A stretch of DNA of 59,821 nt, from the NCBI RefSeq assembly GCF_036997615.1, contig NZ_JAWLQA010000018.1. One strand, given 5' to 3'. The notes beneath the pieces were generated by a model. That model worked only from the letters and a program-made list of their open reading frames with translations, was not told the origin of the DNA and made no database searches. Within the stretch, counting starts at the first letter, position 1, and each line of letters starts with the position of its first letter. This document shows positions 54,869-59,821 of this stretch, piece after piece. Source of the DNA: Brachyspira sp949287565. Its GTDB lineage: Bacteria; Spirochaetota; Brachyspiria; Brachyspirales; Brachyspiraceae. The translations under genes were made by a program, and so were the position numbers.

Positions 54869-55190
54869 ATGGGTGGGCAGCTAAAATAACTATTGAAAGT
54901 TTAAAAGAAAAATAATACAAAAATATCATAAAAAATTAAAAAGCCTAGAGGGTGGGCAAATGTAATTAAGTTTTAAAACTTTATTTACATACCCCGCCCT
55001 TTATTCTTCATTACTTTATTTTGATGTTTTAACTTTTATTTATTTTGCTGCTTTTATTAGAATTTTAAGCACCCGCCCAAGTGTTAATTAAATTTAAAAT
55101 TTATTTAACGCACGGTTAATCAATTTCTCTTTATTGATAAAAAAATATGAATGTTAATCTATTAATATTTATTACTATGATCTGCGTGCG
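54869..55190. repeat. Modular GC-box intergenic repeat, copy 5 (B-B'-A)
   Basis: Boxes ATGGGTGGGC (54869), GGGTGGGC (54950), CCCCGCCC (54992), CACCCGCCCAAG (about 55071), ACGCACGGTT (55108) and TCTGCGTGCG (55181). It has the same order as copy 3 and a shared palindromic centre (GTAATTAAGTTTT / AAAACTTTATTTAC), indicating a common origin. Fills most of the 418-base gap 54843-55260; no TPP riboswitch found before thiE. Confidence 0.78.
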
Positions 55191-55260
55191 AATAATTTTA
55201 TACTTTACTTAATATTTGAAAAAATATAAAATATAATTAAATAAATTTTAGGAATTATTT

Positions 55261-55962
55261 ATGAAAGGTGTACAAGATATAATAAATACAAAAGATATAA
55301 ATAAAAGAAGGGAAATTTTAAAAGAAAAATATTTTAAAGATTCAATATACTGTGTAACAGCAGAAGATTTTTCCAATGGGAGAAATAATATAGAAGTTGT
55401 AAAATCAATGCTTGAAGCAGGAATTAAAATCATTCAGTACAGAGAAAAAGACAACCCTAATAAATATATGCGTGAAAAGTATGAAGAATGCTTAAAGATT
55501 AGAGAGCTTACAAAAGAATATGATGCTTTATTTATAATAGATGATTATGCTGATTTGGCAATGGCTGTTGAAGCTGACGGAGTTCATATAGGGCAGAAAG
55601 ACATGCCTATTGAAGTAGTAAGAAAAATTGTAGGGTATGATAAAATTGTAGGGCTTTCTACTACTAATGAAAAACAAGCAGAAGAAGCTATTCATACAAG
55701 TGCTGATTATATAGGAATAGGTCCTATATTTTCAACTAACACTAAACCTGATGCTAATGAAGCTACAGGAATTGATTATCTTGATTATGTAGTTAAAAAT
55801 TTAGATGTTCCTTTCGTTTGTATAGGCGGAATAAAATTAAATAATATGGATTTGCTTATAGAGCATAAAGCTATGAGTTTATGCATGCTTACAGAGATAG
55901 TATCTTCTGAGGATATAAAGGCTAAATGCGAACTTCTAATCAAAAAAATGAAAAGATTATAA
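55261..55962 (+). CDS. thiE: Thiamine-phosphate synthase
   Basis: Joins HMP-pyrophosphate and thiazole phosphate to make thiamine phosphate. A TIM-barrel protein of 233 residues. Family motifs are IQYREKD (pyrophosphate-binding), FIIDDYADLAMAVEADGVHIGQKD, and GIGPIFSTNTK with the thiazole-site loop. The N-terminus is about 20 residues longer than typical ThiE. GGAAT precedes ATG 55261. No other thi gene adjoins; its 3' end overlaps the start of the thermonuclease-like gene by 37 bases. Confidence 0.95.
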   Translation: MKGVQDIINTKDINKRREILKEKYFKDSIYCVTAEDFSNGRNNIEVVKSMLEAGIKIIQYREKDNPNKYMREKYEECLKIRELTKEYDALFIIDDYADLAMAVEADGVHIGQKDMPIEVVRKIVGYDKIVGLSTTNEKQAEEAIHTSADYIGIGPIFSTNTKPDANEATGIDYLDYVVKNLDVPFVCIGGIKLNNMDLLIEHKAMSLCMLTEIVSSEDIKAKCELLIKKMKRL

Positions 55963-56858
55963 AAACTTTTATTTATACTATCATAATAATATTTGCTTTT
56001 ATTTTTATTATAAAAACTTCTAATCTTAAAGAAAGCAAAGATTTAATTATTGACTCAAAATCAATAATAAGCATGATAGAAAATAATAAAGCAAGCATTA
56101 TATATGATTATATAAAAAACAGAGATAAAGTTTATGTATTGTATGCTGAAAATGATGATGACAAAAAATATATAAAAACTCATTTTCCAAGCATACAATT
56201 TATAGGCAGGTTCAAACTAATTTTTTATACTTTATTTTTTAAAGACAAAATTATGTTTTATGCTAGCGATGATAAGCTGATTGATAAACTTAGATTTTTT
56301 AAAATTCATTATAGCCATGTAGTTTTAGATATTGATGATATAAACAGCGATGAATATTTAACTCTAAAAGACTCTTACAATACAAAACTTTTTCTCTCAT
56401 TTACCAATAAAGATTTTTATAATATAGATTCCAACTACAATAAAGAGCTGTCAAAGTATTTAGCGGTACTAGATAAAGATCATATAAGAGTGGTAGACGG
56501 CGACACTATAAAATATAAAGATAATTATTACAGATTCATAGGACTCGATGCCCCAGAACTAAAACAGAACTATGGAACCAATGTTAAAGCCTATGTTGAA
56601 AACAAAATTAATAATGCTTCAAATGTCAGCATGCTTGTAGGTTCTTATGATGCTTTTGGGCGTATATTATGTCATTTATTTATAGATGATATACCATTAG
56701 CATATCCTATGATGAAAGATAAGCAAGCCAAAGAAACCATAATGAAATACGGGGATAACGGCTTTGTAAATATAGCAAGCAATATAGTTTATTTATCAAA
56801 ATTTCAAGGCAGACGACCATTCACAGATCCAGCCAAATTTAGAAGCGAGAACAGATAA
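55926..56858 (+). CDS. Membrane-anchored thermonuclease-like protein
   Basis: A 310-residue protein. An N-terminal membrane helix (about 12-30) and an unrecognised domain (about 35-185) precede a staphylococcal-nuclease-like domain (about 190-295). That domain shows RVVDGDTIKY (metal Asp), YRFIGLDAPEL (Arg, Asp, Glu) and GRILCHLF (Arg), matching the active-site residues of the family. The TM places the nuclease outside the cytosol. The start overlaps thiE by 37 bases, with AAAGG upstream. Its functional connection to thiamine synthesis is obscure. Confidence 0.82.
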   Translation: MRTSNQKNEKIIKTFIYTIIIIFAFIFIIKTSNLKESKDLIIDSKSIISMIENNKASIIYDYIKNRDKVYVLYAENDDDKKYIKTHFPSIQFIGRFKLIFYTLFFKDKIMFYASDDKLIDKLRFFKIHYSHVVLDIDDINSDEYLTLKDSYNTKLFLSFTNKDFYNIDSNYNKELSKYLAVLDKDHIRVVDGDTIKYKDNYYRFIGLDAPELKQNYGTNVKAYVENKINNASNVSMLVGSYDAFGRILCHLFIDDIPLAYPMMKDKQAKETIMKYGDNGFVNIASNIVYLSKFQGRRPFTDPAKFRSENR

Positions 56859-56884
56859 TATTTTTTTAATTTAATTATACCTTT

Positions 56885-56917
56885 TATAAAAATAAAACCC
56901 AGCATAAAAGCTGAGTT
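56885..56917 (-). terminator. Terminator of hcp
   Basis: On the minus strand AACTCAGC / GCTGGGTT (one wobble pair) then TTTATTTTTA, 24 bases after the hcp stop. Confidence 0.75.
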
Positions 56918-56940
56918 CTATTCTATAATATTTATTGAGT

Positions 56941-58590
56941 TTATGCTATCAAGTTAAATTTTTTCAAATCTTCATCAACATTAGTGATTCCAGAGATTCC
57001 AAATTTTGAAACTAATATATTAACTACATTAGGTGATAAGAATCCAGGTACTGTAGGGCCAAGATGTATATTTTTAACTCCTAAATATAGAAGAGAAAGT
57101 AAAACTATAACAGCTTTCTGTTCATACCAAGCTATATTATAAACTATAGGTAAATCATTAATATCTTCCAAACCAAATAAATCTTTAAGTCCCAAAGCAA
57201 TAACCGCTAATGAATAAGAATCATTACATTGTCCTGCATCTAATACCCTAGGTATGCCGTTAATATCTCCTAAATTCAATTTATTATATCTATATTTAGC
57301 ACAGCCTGCAGTTAATATTACAGTGTCTTTAGGAAGTTTTTTAGCAAATTCCGTATAGTATTCTCTCTCTTTATGTCTTCCGTCACAACCTCCCATTACA
57401 ATAAATCTTTTTATAGCACCAGATTTAACAGCTTCAGCTATCTTATCTTTAAGTGATAAAACCTGATTATGAGCAAATCCTCCTACTATAAAACCGCTTT
57501 CTATTTCTTTAGGTGCCTTACATTTTTTTGCATGCTCTATTATAGGACTAAAATCTTTATCATTTTCTTTATCAGTATGACTTTCTATATGTTTTAATCC
57601 CTCAAAACCAGCAGCACCTGTTGTATATACTCTATCTTTATAGCTTTCTAAAGGCGGAACTATACAGTTTGTAGTCATAAGTATCGGACCATTAAAGTTT
57701 TCAAAATCTTTTCTTTGATCCCACCAAGCTCCTCCGTAATTTCCTACAAAATGTTTATATTTTTTTAATTCCGGATAATAATGAGCAGGAAGCATCTCTG
57801 AATGAGTATATACATCTACTCCTGTACCTTCTGTTTGTTTTAATAATATTTCTATATCTTTTAAATCATGGCCTGAAACTAATATACCCGGATTTGTACC
57901 AACGCCTATATTTACTTTTGTAATTTCTGGGTTGCCATAAGTAGAAGTATTAGCCTTATCAAGTAAAGCCATTCCATCAACTCCGTTTTTTCCTGTTTCA
58001 AGTACTAAGGCTAAAAGCTCATCAGCATTTATATCATTTCTTAATGTTTCATTTAAAGCTCTTTGTATGAATGCATCTACTTCTTCATTCTCATAATCAA
58101 GCATATTCGCATGCCTCATATAAGCACTTAATCCCTTAACTCCGTATATAACAGTTTCTTTTAAACTTCTTATATCTTCATTTTTTTCTTCTAGTACTCC
58201 GACAGTTTTTGATTTAGTATCCATATCTTCTTTTCTTTTAGGAGTCCATAAAGATTCTTCAAGTATTAATGATTTATCCTTTACTTGATTTGCTAATTCA
58301 TTACAAAGTTTTGAAGTATATTCTATTCTTTTATAAAAAACTTCTTTATCAAAATTAGCATTTGTTATTGTAGTAAATAAGTTGAACGTTACATCATGAT
58401 TAATTTTTTTATCTACTTTTCCACCTTCTTTTCTTATAGCAGTTGTTATATTAGAAAGTCCTTTAGTTACATGTACAAGTAAATCTTCTAAATATGCTAA
58501 GTCTGGCTTTTTACCGCATACTCCTGATACAACACAGCCTGTATTATTCATTGTTTCCTGACATTGATAACAAAACATTTTATTATCCAT
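56941..58590 (-). CDS. hcp: Hybrid cluster protein / hydroxylamine reductase, class I
   Basis: Hcp reduces hydroxylamine and is now seen mainly as a nitric oxide reductase for anaerobes. The 549-residue protein opens with the Cys set C7-x2-C10-x8-C19-x5-C25 (MFCYQCQETMNNTGC), the 4Fe-4S spacing of class I enzymes from strict anaerobes. Hybrid-cluster ligands lie in GHDLKDIEILLKQTE, NYGGAWWDQ, TTNCIVPP, AGCAKYRYN and DAGQCND. It follows the Rrf2 gene by 35 bases on the same strand and is probably its target. Confidence 0.97.
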   Translation of the reverse strand: MDNKMFCYQCQETMNNTGCVVSGVCGKKPDLAYLEDLLVHVTKGLSNITTAIRKEGGKVDKKINHDVTFNLFTTITNANFDKEVFYKRIEYTSKLCNELANQVKDKSLILEESLWTPKRKEDMDTKSKTVGVLEEKNEDIRSLKETVIYGVKGLSAYMRHANMLDYENEEVDAFIQRALNETLRNDINADELLALVLETGKNGVDGMALLDKANTSTYGNPEITKVNIGVGTNPGILVSGHDLKDIEILLKQTEGTGVDVYTHSEMLPAHYYPELKKYKHFVGNYGGAWWDQRKDFENFNGPILMTTNCIVPPLESYKDRVYTTGAAGFEGLKHIESHTDKENDKDFSPIIEHAKKCKAPKEIESGFIVGGFAHNQVLSLKDKIAEAVKSGAIKRFIVMGGCDGRHKEREYYTEFAKKLPKDTVILTAGCAKYRYNKLNLGDINGIPRVLDAGQCNDSYSLAVIALGLKDLFGLEDINDLPIVYNIAWYEQKAVIVLLSLLYLGVKNIHLGPTVPGFLSPNVVNILVSKFGISGITNVDEDLKKFNLIA

Positions 58591-58625
58591 ATAATGATTA
58601 ATCCTCCATTTGTTTCTTATTGTTT

Positions 58626-59063
58626 TTATTTTTTATCATTTGTTTTTTTATTTATTTTAAAATCTTTATCTAACAGATAATGATCTTTGATAGTATGGCT
58701 TTCCATATAATTTTTGAATTTTCTGTTTATGTCATTAACTAAGTCTCCCATTATGCAGTTTGAACAATATTTACCGCATTTAGAATGAAATAAACAGCTC
58801 CTTTCCCAATTCTTACCCTCTATAACTTCATATATTTCAAGAAATGAAGTATCTTCTTTTCCTTCAGCTATTCTGAATCCTCCGGCCGGACCTTTTGAAG
58901 AAGTAAGATATCCAGCTTTTACAAGCGTTTGAAGTACTTTTGATAAATGATTTGAAGATACATCAAATCTATCTGCTATATCCTTTAAAGATGCGAAATC
59001 TTTTATAGATATATATACAACAGAATGTAATGCTATAGCTGAAGCTTCTGATATTTGAATCAT
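58626..59063 (-). CDS. Rrf2-family transcriptional regulator
   Basis: Start set at ATG 59063, with AAGGAA six bases upstream; upstream codons in frame cross the promoter. The 145-residue winged-helix protein has the family DNA-binding segment IADRFDVSSNHLSKVLQTLVKAGYLTSSKGPAGGFRIA. The Cys cluster SCLFHSKCGKYCSNC (near residue 95) provides at least three ligands, the NsrR/IscR pattern. With hcp immediately downstream, control by nitric oxide or Fe-S status is the likely role. Autoregulation is suggested by the palindrome in its promoter. Confidence 0.92.
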   Translation of the reverse strand: MIQISEASAIALHSVVYISIKDFASLKDIADRFDVSSNHLSKVLQTLVKAGYLTSSKGPAGGFRIAEGKEDTSFLEIYEVIEGKNWERSCLFHSKCGKYCSNCIMGDLVNDINRKFKNYMESHTIKDHYLLDKDFKINKKTNDKK

Positions 59064-59078
59064 TCTAAGTTCCTTATT

Positions 59079-59119
59079 TAGTATATTAGTACTATAATAC
59101 CAAATTAATTTTTTGTCAA
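59079..59119 (-). promoter_or_regulatory. Promoter and palindromic operator of the rrf2-hcp unit
   Basis: On the minus strand TTGACA (59119-59114), 17-base spacer, TATAGT (59096-59091). An imperfect palindrome TAGTATATTAGTACTA (plus strand, 59079-59094) overlaps the -10 box and start region, where an Rrf2 regulator could block polymerase. Confidence 0.65.
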
Positions 59120-59208
59120 TATATATTAATAAAAAAATCAAACTATAAGTTGTTTATGAAATAATAATTTATTATAAAATATAATAAATTATTATTTAGG
59201 AGTTTATT

Positions 59209-59592
59209 ATGGGTTATTATTTAATACATTCAGATTTAATTGACACTAAAACAGAAACAACTGATTTTCATATTTTCGAAACAAAAATAGGCACTAGAAA
59301 ATTTGGCAGATATATTTATTTTCCTCACATACCTTACTATTCAATTTGTAATGAAAAAATAAAAAATACATATAAAGAAAAGATTTATTTTAAAAAAGCT
59401 AAAATAAAATTTTCTATTAATGATGATTTGAGTAATAATATATATATTCATTTTTATTATGATTATTATGAGAAAATTTTTTATTTTGATAATTATAATG
59501 ATGCCATGATTTTTATAGCTATATATATAGAAAAAAATATGTGCGGAACTTGTATATCTTCTTTATATAGAAATGAAACGAATGATTTTTAA
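59209..59592 (+). CDS. Small protein of unknown function
   Basis: A 127-residue, Tyr/Phe/Ile-rich soluble protein with no signal peptide and no motif recognised; Cys-Gly-Thr-Cys near residue 112 could be redox-active. AGGAG lies eight bases upstream of ATG 59209. Divergent from the rrf2 gene. Could be Brachyspira-specific. Confidence 0.62.
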   Translation: MGYYLIHSDLIDTKTETTDFHIFETKIGTRKFGRYIYFPHIPYYSICNEKIKNTYKEKIYFKKAKIKFSINDDLSNNIYIHFYYDYYEKIFYFDNYNDAMIFIAIYIEKNMCGTCISSLYRNETNDF

Positions 59593-59733
59593 TTCAAAAA
59601 ATTATTATTTTTTATATAGTAACAAAAAGTTTTACTTAATTAAAAGCTAAACTACTTTTTATAATGATATTTTAAAATAAAAAAATAATATTGTAGATTA
59701 ATCATACTAAAAAGTTTAATTCTGTTTTATATT

Positions 59734-59784
59734 TGCACTTTCGAGAAGCGTATACGAAGGATAAAAACTTTGGCGAAGCCGCGG
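59734..59784. repeat. GC-richer fragment near the window end
   Basis: Contains TTCGAGAAGCG, TATACGAAGG and GGCGAAGCCGCGG; related in composition and motifs to the fragments at 37735 and 50021. The remaining 230 bases after the last gene hold no ORF. Confidence 0.4.
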
Positions 59785-59821
59785 TAAATAAAGTAGATAA
59801 TTGATAATTCAAATTTTTTAA

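Noticed and set aside
54843..55260. TPP riboswitch upstream of thiE
   Set aside because: None of the conserved thi-box segments are present; the gap is the modular GC-box repeat.
1..59821. tRNA, rRNA, insertion sequence or prophage genes
   Set aside because: Read through the gaps on both strands; no cloverleaf-like GC-rich block, transposase or phage structural motif was seen. A covariance-model scan would be the decisive check.

Overview
The window is a low-GC (well under 35% by eye), gene-dense bacterial chromosome segment. The most likely source is a spirochaete of the genus Brachyspira. I infer this from the very AT-rich coding style, many short-signal lipoproteins, a long repeat protein built from 25-residue WDVSNV-type units, a lipid A-type acyltransferase, Lgt and RseP indicating a diderm envelope, and anaerobe features (hybrid cluster protein, EFR1-type flavodoxin/ferredoxin). 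Species cannot be settled from the sequence alone.

Layout. 1-5.5 kb: HisH, a glycerol-3-phosphate dehydrogenase-like flavoprotein, a translationally coupled NuoE/NuoF/NuoG-like trio whose NuoF-like member lacks the usual FMN/NADH motifs, and a 29-residue mS38/bS22-like ribosomal protein missed by length cut-offs. 5.7-18.9 kb: PepA, a tandem pair of LPP20-like lipoproteins with duplicated promoters, an SDR / 671-residue protein / acyltransferase operon, HtrA behind a sigma-28-like promoter, and alaS followed by two lipoproteins and a small protein. 18.9-24.9 kb: a C_GCAxxG protein, FabH, a YhhQ-type transporter, a membrane-TPR-Mrr-like protein, a lipoprotein and an EFR1 protein.

24.99-26.06 kb holds the most unusual non-coding region: a cas-less, CRISPR-like array of seven structured repeats separated by 36-45 bp unique spacers. 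The repeat ends are conserved but the internal hairpin stem changes in a compensated way, and two repeats carry a small inserted element. 26-37.3 kb: an epimerase fused to a zinc-ribbon tail, a two-CAP-domain secreted protein, the WDVSNV repeat protein, RseP, a lipoprotein with a probably leaderless transcript, and a coupled CHAT-protease / lipoprotein amidase / RsmI-like operon. 37.8-49.9 kb: a TPR-DUF2971 protein, a B12-radical-SAM-DUF2344 protein, YjbQ, an LD-carboxypeptidase, a Cof-type HAD phosphatase, a tiny membrane-protein ORF with an in-frame TGA at codon 2, a YtcJ-like lipoprotein amidohydrolase, and a cupin/PrmC/unknown operon. 50.3-59.8 kb: a two-gene ATPase plus predicted PD-(D/E)XK nuclease module, Lgt, a GH4 glycosidase, ThiE overlapping a membrane-anchored thermonuclease-like protein, and an Rrf2 regulator with hcp.

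Five large gene-free gaps carry a dispersed modular repeat. Short GC boxes (CTTGGGTGGG, GGGCGGG, CCGCACGC, CCGTGCG) recur at nearly constant distances (about 70, 63 and 26 bp), with the modules in different orientations. Other GC-richer hairpin fragments occur between genes. No tRNA, rRNA, transposase, phage gene or recognised riboswitch was found.
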